The position numbers and the translations under genes were made by a program. Positions 39,901 to 49,135 of a DNA stretch of 64,000 bases are shown piece after piece. The notes beneath the pieces are model-generated. The model was not told where the DNA came from and did not search any database. It saw nothing but the letters and a program-made list of their open reading frames with translations. Positions within the stretch are counted from its first letter, which is position 1. Each line of letters begins with the position of its first letter. Source of the stretch: Myxococcales bacterium 68-20 (lineage in GTDB: Bacteria; Myxococcota_A; Polyangia; Polyangiales; Polyangiaceae); NCBI GenBank assembly GCA_001899635.1, contig MKVQ01000044.1, positions 62,001-126,000 of the forward strand. Reading direction: 5' to 3'.

Positions 39901-41148
39901 AAGAGCCCCGCGCATCCCGCCGAGCACGCCGGCCGTATCGCGACGCACCTCTACGCTGCCGGCGAACGCGAGCGTGCCGGGCTGTGGTTCGCGCGGAGCG
40001 CCGACCGCCGGCTTTCGGCGGGGCAGTTCGATGCTGCCGCGCGCGACTATGCGCGGGCGATCGAGCTCGGCGACCTCGCCACGCGCGATACCGAGGACGT
40101 CCTCCGCTGGTTCGCGGGCCTCGCGAGGGCGGTCAAGTTCGTGGGCACGCTCCCCGAGGCGATGGAGATCTGCGAGGGCGTCATCGCGCGCATCGATGGC
40201 AAGTCGACGCCCGGGACGGAGGAGGGCGACGAGCGGCGTGTCCGCGTGCGCATCGACGCCGGGCGCATCCTCGGCGCGCTCCACATGTTCGACGCCGCCC
40301 GCGCTCAGCTCACGTCCGCCGAGGCGATCGCGTCGACCCGCGCCGAGCTCGTGAAGACGGCGCTCGTGGCGTCCGCGGAGCTCGCCGGCCGTCAGGGCGA
40401 CTTCAAGCGGTCGAGCATGCTGCTCGAGCGCGCGCAGTCGATCGTCACGAAGGCGGCGAGCAGCCCCGAGCGCAAGGTGGAGGAGCACAAGCTCCTCGTC
40501 AGCCTCGGCCAGGCGAACGCAGCGATGGGTGATCATGCGGCCGCGATGCGGCACTTCGATCGGGCCTGCGCCGTCCTCCCGAGCGATCCGGTGGCGGCCT
40601 GCGAGCGCCACAAGCTCCGCACGCTGATCGACTACTTCGCACGCGACTTCCGCGCGGCGGCGCTCGACGCCGAGAGGGCGATCGACGCGGCCCGCGAGCT
40701 CGGTCTCTCCTACGAGGTCGCCCTCAACCTGCACAACCTCGGGGACCTCCTGGTGGTGCTCGAGGACTACCCGCGCGCCTACGGAGCGTTGAAGCAGTCG
40801 GTCGCCCTCTGCGACGAGCTCGGCTACGACCGGCTCGCGAGCCACAACCGCATGTTCCTCGCGTTTCTCGACGCGGTCGCGGGCGACGTCGAGGCGGAGA
40901 AGGTCCTCGTCCAGGGGATCCGCTACGCCGAGGCAAACGACTTCACGTGGGACGTCCTCGGCGGTCGTCAGCTCCTCGCGCGGCTCCATCACCGGCGAGG
41001 CGATGCCGATGCGGCGCGCCTCGAGTACCAGAAGCTCCGTGACCTCGCGCGCGCGGCGGGCAACCGGCTCGTCGCCGACGACTGCGTCACGGCGCTTCGT
41101 GAGATGGGCGCGCCGCTCTCCCAGCCTCCGCCGCTCTCGGCGAGCTAG
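36994..41148 (+). CDS. Ser/Thr protein kinase with nucleotide-cyclase-like region, AAA ATPase and TPR repeats
   Basis: FGRYRLLERLGQGGMAEVFKA, IVHLDVSPQNVLV, VTDFGIAKA; ITRYGGRIVSREPEHVTALFG; RGDHGLGKSRLLYEVE; TPR-rich C-terminus. Confidence 0.94.
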   Translation: MNTTFGRYRLLERLGQGGMAEVFKAKSYGVEGFEKVVVIKRILPELAQSDEFVEMFIHEAKLAVRLSHANIVQVFDLGIAPGTTATTATTSGEVQTPDAYYMAMEYVNGLDLATLLARCRRAQVQIPIEMAVYVAAEVAKGLDHAHRRRDEQNQPLNIVHLDVSPQNVLVSLEGEVKVTDFGIAKARGALEPNGMEDTRNQRLQGKFGYMSPEHAAGEAVDARSDLFSLGALLYEMLAGVNPFNAPTSFETLRRVQACECPPVELLRPDVPRELVTLLASAMALDMDARFADAGRMYEALLTFLYSRGAPPPRGEGTAGRRFSAHDLADFLAGFRMPDETGPYVVLDAEGMPSQERTPVEVPAVRREHPSITKIEVGVPVVDVGRAAELGERREVTALAIELPSPRGAVRADAAQGEAATFGERAADTITRYGGRIVSREPEHVTALFGLDDPDGRDTEVATRCALVVLRSLAGERHPSAGLHVGRIHVTSDGKPTEDERLASLVTTARDLARVREGMCAISTTAMRQVRTLFVFDTLSESRPGVSATTTLLVKEVRGSNEAFGRFVGRREELRIVGEMLATATRRTASVLTVRGDHGLGKSRLLYEVERRLQKGGYNVGWYLATCLPRGTDLPLSGIESMLQTLCGVAEGDADVHIQQVAPRLRALGLQDDETFAVLAALGASTWGRAERAGHSDGPKEDRPLRPPASGNAKALLANAFTRMIQRLCEDRPHALAWDAAHSMDADSFALIETVLSRIPSSRFLVVLCARAGFSHPLEKLAVHGGLDLTDLKPEEVERLVGLRLAVTRVPNELMRFVRERAGGHPQMIEEVLKALVEARAVTVADGSVVSMRLVGQDLSLPKTLRGLVASRIARLESRDRAILQSAAVLGDPINASVLGQMTAAPMVTLEKSLSALKERGFLVQTGPLELHFHSPIVREVVVDALTAEAAREMHVAAGLALENAFDAQGKSPAHPAEHAGRIATHLYAAGERERAGLWFARSADRRLSAGQFDAAARDYARAIELGDLATRDTEDVLRWFAGLARAVKFVGTLPEAMEICEGVIARIDGKSTPGTEEGDERRVRVRIDAGRILGALHMFDAARAQLTSAEAIASTRAELVKTALVASAELAGRQGDFKRSSMLLERAQSIVTKAASSPERKVEEHKLLVSLGQANAAMGDHAAAMRHFDRACAVLPSDPVAACERHKLRTLIDYFARDFRAAALDAERAIDAARELGLSYEVALNLHNLGDLLVVLEDYPRAYGALKQSVALCDELGYDRLASHNRMFLAFLDAVAGDVEAEKVLVQGIRYAEANDFTWDVLGGRQLLARLHHRRGDADAARLEYQKLRDLARAAGNRLVADDCVTALREMGAPLSQPPPLSAS

Positions 41149-41152
41149 CCCT

Positions 41153-41743
41153 TCAACTCTGCTCGTTCAGCAGATCGATCGCGAGGCTTGCGAGGTTCTG
41201 GTAGTCGGCTTTCTCGAGGAGCTTGCGCACGTGGGTCTTGAACGTGTTGACCGACATGCCGGTCGCCTCGACGTACTCGTCGCGCGCTCGGCCACGAAGG
41301 GTCGCCTCGACGATCTCCGCCTCGCGCGGGGAGAGGCCCCAGCGATGGCGCGCGCGCTCGGTCGCCGCGAAGATGCGGTCGCCCGTCGAGCGCGCCAGCA
41401 CGTCGGATAGGAACGGCGCGAGCTCCTCCGTGCCGCACGGCTTGCACAAGAAGCGGGCGTTGAGCGCGGCCGCACGGTTGACGGTCATCCGATCGAGGTT
41501 GCCGGAGAGGACCACGGCTGGCGTATCCGCGTAGACGCGCCTCGCCGTCGCGAGCACGTCGAGGCCGGAGCCGTCCTCGAGCCTCACGTCGATCACGAAC
41601 CCATCCCAGTCACGCCCGCTTGCGATGTGCCGCCCGGCGTCGCTCGCCGAAGCGGCCATCCGGCATTCGCCGTAGCGATTGAGCACGCACATGAGCGCGC
41701 GCCTCACCAGCGGATTGTCGTCCACAATCAGGAAGGACGCCAT
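41153..41743 (-). CDS. Response regulator with LuxR-type HTH
   Basis: LIVDDNPLVRRALM, FVIDVRLEDGSGLDVL, CKP; GLSPREAEIVEATLRGRARDEYVEATGMSVNTFKTHVRKLLEKA. Confidence 0.93.
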   Translation of the reverse strand: MASFLIVDDNPLVRRALMCVLNRYGECRMAASASDAGRHIASGRDWDGFVIDVRLEDGSGLDVLATARRVYADTPAVVLSGNLDRMTVNRAAALNARFLCKPCGTEELAPFLSDVLARSTGDRIFAATERARHRWGLSPREAEIVEATLRGRARDEYVEATGMSVNTFKTHVRKLLEKADYQNLASLAIDLLNEQS

Positions 41744-41976
41744 TTGACCAAGCTAACACTGCGACGTGGAGTCACGTGTTCGGAGAGGCAACCCCGATTC
41801 ATCTTTTTCGCGGGGTACGTGTTTTCCGTAAGTAGGGCGCCCCCGTGCGGTCGGGCTCGTGCTCACGAAGGCCGCGGCTTCCCCGTCCGCCGAATCCCGC
41901 GGACTCGCCGTAGGAAATTTTCCCGAAGGATTTCGCGTGCCCGTCGTGGCCGGGCCTTCGTGCTAGGAAGCGGCGC

Positions 41977-44922
41977 ATGCTCGACGTGGTGCGTAAGGCC
42001 TGCCTCCCGGCGATCTGGTCGCAGGGCGTGAAGCTCGCCCGTGAAGGGGCGGTCTCGCGCACGAGCGAAGGGAAGGGCGAGATGACCTTCCGGGTGCGCG
42101 CTGCGAGTCATCCGGTCGCGCCCACGGTCACGCTCTATCTCGACGATGAGGAGTGGTCGTGTGACTGCGGGGGCAAGGTCGACCCGTGCCCTCACGTCGC
42201 CGCCGCCGCGATCGCGATTGCTCAGGCGCTCGAGAGCGGAACCCCGATCGCCGAGAGCGCTCCGGCTCCGTCGGCCCACGTCGGCTACCGGCTCGGCTCG
42301 CGCGACGGTCGCCTCACGCTCGCGCGCGTCGTCGTACGGGGTGAGGGCCGCGAAGAGCCCTTGAAGGGATCGCTCGCCGGCGACGCCATGCGCGTGAAGC
42401 TCCCCGAGCTCGCGCCCACGCACGAAGACATCCGGATCGACCGGGTCGTGTCCTCGACGTCGCGCGACGTGGTCCCGCTCGAGCGCATGGCCGACGTCCT
42501 CGACGCGCTCTCGGGGTGCTCCGACGTCACGCTCGACGGCGCTGCCATCCGTACCTCATCCGAGCGGGTGAAGCCGCGCGCGAGCGTCGAGGATGCCCCG
42601 AACGGCGCGTTCGTCCTTCGCGTCGAGGCCGATCCCGCCGTGTCCGCCGTCGTCGGGCTCGGGGTCGCGAAGGTCGGCGGCGTCCTCCGACCGCTCGGCG
42701 AGACCGCTACGACGGGAGAGCGTCTCGAGCGCCTCCCGCTCGTGCGGACGTTCTCCAGGAGCGAAGAGACCGAGCTCGTCACGCGCGTCCTCCCCGAGAT
42801 CGAGAAGACGATCGAGGTCACGGTCCGCGCGAAGCGCCTCGCGAAGAAGTCGGTGCACGCCCGTCCTCGCCTCGAGATGGACCTCTCGCATCAGGGGCAC
42901 ACGCTCAGCGTGCTCCCGCTGCTCGTCTACGGCGATCCGCCGATCGCGCGCATCGACGGGGACGCGGTGATCTCGCTCGGGCGCGGCGGCGTGCCGGTGC
43001 GGAAGGTCGATCAGGAGCGCGCCCTCCTCCAGCGGCTACGCGCGGAGCTCGATCTCGTGGTCGGCCGACGGGTGCACTTCAACGGCGCCGAGGCCACGCG
43101 CTTCGCTGCGCGGCTTCGCGACTTCCAGGACCTCGTCGGCGAGCACGAGCACGCGGCCGTCTTCGAGGGCAGCCCGCTCGCGGCGCGCGTCGTCGTCGAC
43201 GACGAGGGCACCTTCGACCTCGTCTTCGAGCACGAAGACGAGGCGGCGGCCTCGCCGGACGGGCAGCAGGAGAAGAAGCGCGCCGACCCGTCGCTCGTGC
43301 TGCGCGCGTGGCGCGACGGACTCGACATCGTCCCGCTCGAGGGAGGTGGATGGGCGCCGCTCCCGGCGGGATGGCTCGCGAAGCACGGCTCGCGCGTCGC
43401 CGATCTCCTCGCCGCGCGCGATCCGGACAACAAGAAGCTGCCGCGCGCATCACTCGTCGATCTCGCTGCGCTCTGCGATGCGCTCGATACGCCGCGGCCC
43501 GTCGTCGTCGACAAGCTCGCGCCGCTCATCGACGGCTTCGACGGCATCCCGCGGGCGCCGCTGCCGTCGGATCTCCGTGCGACGCTTCGCGAGTACCAGA
43601 CACAGGGCGTCGACTGGCTCGCGTTCCTGCGCGGCGCGGGGCTCGGCGGCGTGCTCGCCGACGACATGGGTCTCGGCAAGACGCTGCAGACGATCTGCTC
43701 GCTGCCGGCGGGCCCGGCACGCACGCTCGTCGTGTGCCCGAAGAGCGTCGTCTACAACTGGCAGGCGGAGATCGCCCGCTTCCGTCCCGGCCTGACGGTC
43801 TCGGTCTATCACGGCCCGAAGCGCGCGCTCGATGCCGGCGCTGCGGTCACCCTCACGACGTACGCCGTTCTCCGCCTCGACGCCGAGAAGCTCGCCGCCG
43901 AGGCGTGGGACACGATCGTCCTCGACGAGGCCCAGGCGATCAAGAACGAGTCGAGCCAGACCGCGCGCGCGGCCTTCGACCTCCGCGCGCCGTTCCGTCT
44001 CGCGCTCAGCGGTACTCCGGTCGAGAACCGCCTCGAAGAGCTGTGGAGCGTGATGCACTTCGCGAACCCAGGGCTCCTCGGCGGGCGTACGAGCTTCCAG
44101 GATCGCTATGCTTCACCGATCGCGAGCGGAGACGGCGACGCCGCCGAGCGCCTGCGCGCGAAGATCCGCCCGGTCGTCCTCCGCCGCATGAAGCGCGACG
44201 TCCTTCCGGAGCTTCCGCCGCGCACCGATGCGGTCCTCCATGTCGAGCTCGAGGAGAGCGAGCGCGTCGTCTACGACGCCGTCCGCGCCGCCGCGCGAAA
44301 GGAGCTCGCGAGCAAGCTCGCCGAGGGGGCCGGAGTGCTCGCCGCTCTCGAGGCATTGCTCAGGCTCCGTCAGGCGGCGTGCCATCCGGCGCTCGTGCCC
44401 GGGCAGAAGGCCGACGTTTCGTCGAAGATCGAGCGGCTCCTCGGCGCGCTCGAAGAGGCCGCCGCGGACGGCCACAAGGCGCTCGTGTTCTCGCAGTGGA
44501 CGAGCCTCCTCGATCTCGTCGAGCCCCACCTCGAGAACGCGGGCGTGCGGTTCACGCGGCTCGACGGCTCGACCAAGGATCGCGGCGCCGTGGTGAGCGA
44601 GTTCCAGGACCCCGCCGGGCCGCCCGTCCTCCTCGCGTCCCTCAAGGCAGGCGGCACCGGCCTGAACCTGACCGCCGCCGATCACGTCTTCCTCCTCGAC
44701 CCATGGTGGAACCCGGCCGCAGAGGATCAGGCTGCCGACCGCGCGCATCGCATGGGCCAGGACCGGCCGGTGATCGTCTACCGCATGGTCGCTCGCAACA
44801 CGGTGGAAGAGCGCATCCTCGCGCTGCAGGAGAAGAAGCGCGCCCTCGCGGACGTCGCTCTCGGCGAAGCGAGCGGTGCGGCGGCGATCACGCGCGAGGA
44901 GCTGCTCGCCCTGCTCGACTGA
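41977..44922 (+). CDS. SWIM zinc-finger SNF2-family helicase
   Basis: [13 protein letters not shown] (SWIM), [60 protein letters not shown]. Confidence 0.96.
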   Translation: MLDVVRKACLPAIWSQGVKLAREGAVSRTSEGKGEMTFRVRAASHPVAPTVTLYLDDEEWSCDCGGKVDPCPHVAAAAIAIAQALESGTPIAESAPAPSAHVGYRLGSRDGRLTLARVVVRGEGREEPLKGSLAGDAMRVKLPELAPTHEDIRIDRVVSSTSRDVVPLERMADVLDALSGCSDVTLDGAAIRTSSERVKPRASVEDAPNGAFVLRVEADPAVSAVVGLGVAKVGGVLRPLGETATTGERLERLPLVRTFSRSEETELVTRVLPEIEKTIEVTVRAKRLAKKSVHARPRLEMDLSHQGHTLSVLPLLVYGDPPIARIDGDAVISLGRGGVPVRKVDQERALLQRLRAELDLVVGRRVHFNGAEATRFAARLRDFQDLVGEHEHAAVFEGSPLAARVVVDDEGTFDLVFEHEDEAAASPDGQQEKKRADPSLVLRAWRDGLDIVPLEGGGWAPLPAGWLAKHGSRVADLLAARDPDNKKLPRASLVDLAALCDALDTPRPVVVDKLAPLIDGFDGIPRAPLPSDLRATLREYQTQGVDWLAFLRGAGLGGVLADDMGLGKTLQTICSLPAGPARTLVVCPKSVVYNWQAEIARFRPGLTVSVYHGPKRALDAGAAVTLTTYAVLRLDAEKLAAEAWDTIVLDEAQAIKNESSQTARAAFDLRAPFRLALSGTPVENRLEELWSVMHFANPGLLGGRTSFQDRYASPIASGDGDAAERLRAKIRPVVLRRMKRDVLPELPPRTDAVLHVELEESERVVYDAVRAAARKELASKLAEGAGVLAALEALLRLRQAACHPALVPGQKADVSSKIERLLGALEEAAADGHKALVFSQWTSLLDLVEPHLENAGVRFTRLDGSTKDRGAVVSEFQDPAGPPVLLASLKAGGTGLNLTAADHVFLLDPWWNPAAEDQAADRAHRMGQDRPVIVYRMVARNTVEERILALQEKKRALADVALGEASGAAAITREELLALLD

Positions 44923-45051
44923 GCGGGCGGACCGGCGCGCGCCGGATCCGGAGGCGCTCGTTCCGTGTCGCGTCCTGCAACGCGTACGCGCGGCTCCCAC
45001 TCGTTTTGCGGTGGCCGGCAGCGTCGCGGCAGCTGGCGCGTATACTCGAAT

Positions 45052-46458
45052 GTGGCTCGCTCACGGACGCTGGCTCTCTCGCTTGCCGTCGCATGCTCGG
45101 CCCTCACGCTCGGGGGCTGCGAGCGCCCGTACCTCGCGAAGGACGGCACCGTGTACTTCCCGGAGACGGGAGCCCGCGGCGCGTCGGTGGTGACGGCCAA
45201 CGGTCTCGAGTTCCACGATCGCGACGACATCCCCAAGCGCGTCGTCGCGCGCGATCCTGGTGAGCCATGGCGCGCTCCGATCGGGTTCATCCTCCCGCGC
45301 GACGGGCGCTTCACCGAGACGAGCCGTCCTCACGTGCTCGCGACCACGGGCCTCGCCATCGTTCTCCGACCGAGCGACACCCGCGTCCCTTCGTGGGGCG
45401 GCGAGGTCTTGATGCGCGTCGACGTCATCGCTCCGGCGGCAGAGGGCTCGGCACGGTGGGGAGAGAACGTCGCGCTCGTGATCGACGGTGAGGGGCCCGA
45501 TACGTTCGCGCTCGCCGACGTCGCGCTCGATCAGCTTGCCGGTCGCGATCGGGTCTCGATCATCGACGTCCGCGGTGGCCGGATCATCGTGCCTCCGATG
45601 CCGGCGGCGAATCGATCGATGATCGGCGCCGCGCTGGAGCATCACCTCCGATCCCGCGGTGGCATCGCTCCACGAGACGTGCGCGCGGCGCTCACGACCG
45701 CGGGGCAGGCGGTGGCATCGGCGAACGTCACGCAGCGTGTCCTCGTCCTCACCTCGCACAAGCTCGCAGCGGAGGAGATCACCGAGCTGTCGCGCCTCTC
45801 CCAGCGCGGCGTCCAGGTCGCCACCGTCTCGACGGTGGGCAGCGAGGACGATCGTGACCTCCGCGCAGACTCCGTGCGCACGGCCATCCCCGCTGCAGGT
45901 CTGACGACGTTCCGGAGCGTCCGCCTCACGTTCCAGGGGACGCCTGCGCCGTCTCACGTGATCGAGGCGTCGGGCGGTGAGGCTCGCTGGCTGCTCGACG
46001 CCGGCGAGCTCGTCCTCGGCAACGTGCGTGCGGGCGAGGCACGGACCGAGATGCTGCGGGTCACCGTCCCTGCGTGGGTGCCGGAGGAGGAGTTCAAGTT
46101 CACCGTCACCGCGCACGTCGACGACCTCACGTGGGGCGGTCCGCGCGAGTTCACGGCCGAGGTGCCGTGCGTCTACGACGACGACATCGAGCGCATCGCG
46201 AAGTCGCGTCATGGCGACGTGATCGCCTACGCGTCGGCAATGGCGACCCTGCGCCGTCTCGATCGCGCCTTCATCGGCGAGGACGTGTCGCGCGCGGGTG
46301 GCCTCCGGAAGCTCGCCGAGCTCCACGCGAGGTCGATGCAGCTCCTCGCGCGCGACACCCACGACTTCGCCACGCAGGAGCAGGCCGACATGCTCGTCGC
46401 GCTCCTCTCGACGTTCGGCTCCGGCTCCGGAGGGCCGACCAACGTGAAGCGGCGCTGA
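45052..46458 (+). CDS. Lipoprotein with von Willebrand A-like architecture
   Basis: GTG start; lipobox LAVACSALTLGGCERP; long vWA-like stretch (VALVIDGEGPDTFALADVALDQLAGRDRVSIIDV). Confidence 0.75.
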   Translation: MARSRTLALSLAVACSALTLGGCERPYLAKDGTVYFPETGARGASVVTANGLEFHDRDDIPKRVVARDPGEPWRAPIGFILPRDGRFTETSRPHVLATTGLAIVLRPSDTRVPSWGGEVLMRVDVIAPAAEGSARWGENVALVIDGEGPDTFALADVALDQLAGRDRVSIIDVRGGRIIVPPMPAANRSMIGAALEHHLRSRGGIAPRDVRAALTTAGQAVASANVTQRVLVLTSHKLAAEEITELSRLSQRGVQVATVSTVGSEDDRDLRADSVRTAIPAAGLTTFRSVRLTFQGTPAPSHVIEASGGEARWLLDAGELVLGNVRAGEARTEMLRVTVPAWVPEEEFKFTVTAHVDDLTWGGPREFTAEVPCVYDDDIERIAKSRHGDVIAYASAMATLRRLDRAFIGEDVSRAGGLRKLAELHARSMQLLARDTHDFATQEQADMLVALLSTFGSGSGGPTNVKRR

Positions 46459-46540
46459 GCGCGCGAGAGAAGCTCGACGTGCGAGCACGAACGCGGCGGA
46501 CGTGTCGCGCGCCGCACCCCGTCCGTCGATTCATACGTAC

Positions 46541-46580
46541 TCAGGACGGGGCGCGCGCGTTCAGGACGGGGCGCGCGCGT
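46541..46580. repeat. Two perfect tandem copies of a 20-bp unit TCAGGACGGGGCGCGCGCGT
   Basis: Direct reading. Confidence 0.95.
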
Positions 46581-46602
46581 TGGTGGGACCTTACGCGCGG
46601 CT

Positions 46603-47679
46603 TCACGGTTCAGGTGTCCGCAATGCGATTCCGATGAAGTTATGAGCGACCACTGGCGTGGTCGTGAAAACCGTGTGTCCGGTCCCTTCGACGGTGAGCT
46701 TGTAGCGAGGGTAAGGGACTGACAGCTCTACGCCCAGGACGGCGAAGACGCCTCGCATGAGTCGAACCCCGACCCATTGCCCGAAGGCGCCCCCGCCGAA
46801 GAAGCTCGCCTCGGGTGAGATCGGCTGGAGGACGCTCACCAGCGTGTAGGTTCCGCCGACGTTTCCGTGGAGACAGCTCGAGACCATCGCCCACGCGAAC
46901 GTCCAGGGTTCGACGCAGATGCCCGCACGAGCGATGGTGAGCCCCACGCGGAAGCGGCGATCCGTCGCCTCGACGTCCGGGAAGTACGTCATCCCTCCGG
47001 ATACCGAGACCTTGCTGATGAGCTCGAACTTTCCTCCGAGGTCGACGCCGAGCGCGAGCCCGGGGAGTGCGCCGGTAGCGACGGCGAGCGACCCGCCAAG
47101 CATCGCGCGGCGTCGAGTTTCGGACCGCGGCGGGAGGATCGCGCCGGCCTTCGCCGGCGGAGGGGGTGTCACCCGCGGCGTCCGGTCAGCGTTCGAGTCG
47201 ACCGTGACCGGCGCGGGGGCCTCGCTTGGAGGAGGCTCTTCGGGCACCGCGGTCATCGAGCTGGCGTCGAGGTCTTCGCGAATCGCGACGGCGATCGCGA
47301 GGCTCGCAGCCTCGAGGAGCACCGCGCAGTCGGGAGACGAGCTCTCGAGGACGCGCGTCCATCGTGTCGTGCCCGTCTCGTCGATGAACGTCAGCGATAG
47401 CTGACGAACCCTCGCTCGACGCGACAGGTGGATCTCGACGGCACGCGTGGCGTCCGTTGTAAACGGATTCAGGCCGAGTCGTTCGGTGACCGCCGCGACG
47501 ACCTTGCTTTCCCCTGCGCTGCACTCCTTCGCGGAAGGGGCGACCTCCCAGCGTAGCTCGTACGTGCGCCGTTCCGGAGGGGAAGCAGATACGGACGAGC
47601 TCATCAGCGCGAGCGCGACGCCGAACGCGCCCGCGAAAATCGTCCGCCGCTGGGGGATTCCTTGAAGGATCCTAGCCAT
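46603..47679 (-). CDS. Secreted/outer-membrane protein with Pro-rich linker and beta-rich C-terminus
   Basis: Signal peptide MARILQGIPQRRTIFAGAFGVALALMSSSVSA; central PPPP linker; C-terminal membrane-beta-like strands. Confidence 0.78.
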   Translation of the reverse strand: MARILQGIPQRRTIFAGAFGVALALMSSSVSASPPERRTYELRWEVAPSAKECSAGESKVVAAVTERLGLNPFTTDATRAVEIHLSRRARVRQLSLTFIDETGTTRWTRVLESSSPDCAVLLEAASLAIAVAIREDLDASSMTAVPEEPPPSEAPAPVTVDSNADRTPRVTPPPPAKAGAILPPRSETRRRAMLGGSLAVATGALPGLALGVDLGGKFELISKVSVSGGMTYFPDVEATDRRFRVGLTIARAGICVEPWTFAWAMVSSCLHGNVGGTYTLVSVLQPISPEASFFGGGAFGQWVGVRLMRGVFAVLGVELSVPYPRYKLTVEGTGHTVFTTTPVVAHNFIGIALRTPEP

Positions 47680-47697
47680 CGTCACACTTCCATTGGC

Positions 47698-48261
47698 GTG
47701 GGCGTCACGGTCCTGACCGTTCCTCGTCGAGAGAACTTGGCACCTCCCGATCTCGAGCGAGTCTACATCGAGCACGCCGACTTCATGTGGGCCTGTCTGG
47801 CTCGTCTCGGCGTGCGCGACGCGGATATCGAGGACGTCCTGCACGAGGTCTTCCTCGCCGTGCACCGGAGGCTCTCGTCGTTCACGGGTGAGGTCTCGCT
47901 CCGTGGCTGGCTCTTTGCTTTCTGCCGCCGCGCCGCGGCGAACTATCGCCGGCTCGCCCGACTTCACGTCGAGAAGACGGGCGCGGCGCCGAGCGACTTC
48001 GACGTCGCGAGTGACGTCGACGGCCCCGAACGCGCGGCCAGCGTGAACGAGACGCTCGATGCTCTCGAGCGCATCCTCGCGACGATGCCCGACGACAAGC
48101 GCATCGTCTTCGTGATGTTCGAGATCGAGCTCATGTCCGCCGAGGAGATCGCAGCGGTCCTCGAGATTCCCGTCGGCACCGTCTACTCGCGCATGCACTG
48201 GGCACGCCGCGAATTTCAACGCGCTGCCAGGCGTCTCCACCTCCTCACTTCCGAGATCTAG
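47698..48261 (+). CDS. RNA polymerase sigma factor, ECF/sigma-70 family
   Basis: DIEDVLHEVFLAVHRRLSSFTGEVSLRGWLFAFCRRAAANYRR (region 2) and LMSAEEIAAVLEIPVGTVYSRMHWARREFQ (region 4). Possible TTG start at 47662. Confidence 0.92.
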   Translation: MGVTVLTVPRRENLAPPDLERVYIEHADFMWACLARLGVRDADIEDVLHEVFLAVHRRLSSFTGEVSLRGWLFAFCRRAAANYRRLARLHVEKTGAAPSDFDVASDVDGPERAASVNETLDALERILATMPDDKRIVFVMFEIELMSAEEIAAVLEIPVGTVYSRMHWARREFQRAARRLHLLTSEI

Positions 48262-48265
48262 AACG

Positions 48266-49012
48266 ATGAAGACGCTCACTCCCTGGAAACGAGCAGGATC
48301 GTCGGCTCCCGCAGAGGCACGGCTCCTCGATGGTAGGCGCATCCCGTCGCGCATGCCCGACGAGGCTCGCGAGCGCCTCGCGGCCCGTCTCTTCGGCCCC
48401 GCGTCCTTGGCGGCGCGGCCTGCGCCAGAGAGCACGCGGCCGAGCACGGCATCCGGCCTCCGGCCCAAGCCGATCATCGCGGCGATCATCGCCGTCGGCT
48501 TCGGCTTCACTGCGTTCGTGACAGAGCGCGCGGTGCCCCCTCCGTCGGCGCCGACGTCGCCGCATTTTGCAACGACGCCGGCGGCCAGCGCGACGGCGCA
48601 CACGGCGCACGAGGAGGAACCGTCTCCGCTACCGGTGTTCTCGATCGACGAGATCCCCAACGTCCCTCCGCCCCGGCCGCCTCCGACCCCGAAGGTCGTG
48701 GATGCGCCGGATACGCTCCTGCGCGAGATCGCGCTCGTCGACGACGCGCGCTCGAAGCTGACGACGGATCCCGCACGCGCCCTCGAGATCCTGGAGCAAC
48801 ACCGGCGCGAGCACGGCCGCGGTCAGCTCGCGCTCGAACGCGACGTGTTGCGGCTCGAGGCGCTCGTGGGCCTCGGTCGTCGCGACGAAGCCGAGCGCAT
48901 CGGCCAGAGCATTCAGAGTCGCGCAAAGGGCACCCCCTACGCCGAGCGCGCCGCCTCCGTCCTCGCGCGGACGCGCGGCCCGCAGCCAGACGCTTTTCCG
49001 ACCACGCGCTGA
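48266..49012 (+). CDS. Single-TM protein coupled to the sigma factor (possible anti-sigma/TPR-type)
   Basis: TM PIIAAIIAVGFGFTAFV; C-terminal helical repeats; 5 bp after the sigma gene. Confidence 0.7.
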   Translation: MKTLTPWKRAGSSAPAEARLLDGRRIPSRMPDEARERLAARLFGPASLAARPAPESTRPSTASGLRPKPIIAAIIAVGFGFTAFVTERAVPPPSAPTSPHFATTPAASATAHTAHEEEPSPLPVFSIDEIPNVPPPRPPPTPKVVDAPDTLLREIALVDDARSKLTTDPARALEILEQHRREHGRGQLALERDVLRLEALVGLGRRDEAERIGQSIQSRAKGTPYAERAASVLARTRGPQPDAFPTTR

Positions 49013-49135
49013 TTTATTGAAGGAACTTGGCGCCCGTCACATTTCCACGGTTGTAGCCACGACCAATCCGACGCCGACCCCGTGGACATGGGTGGCTCGA
49101 ACGAACGGCGCGACGGTGAGCGGAGACGAATCTCG

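Noticed and set aside
38872-40992. 706-aa minus-strand ORF
   Set aside because: Antisense mirror of the kinase/AAA/TPR gene.
42516-45263. 915-aa plus-strand ORF in the SNF2 region
   Set aside because: Out-of-frame shadow of the SNF2 gene; Arg-rich with no motifs.
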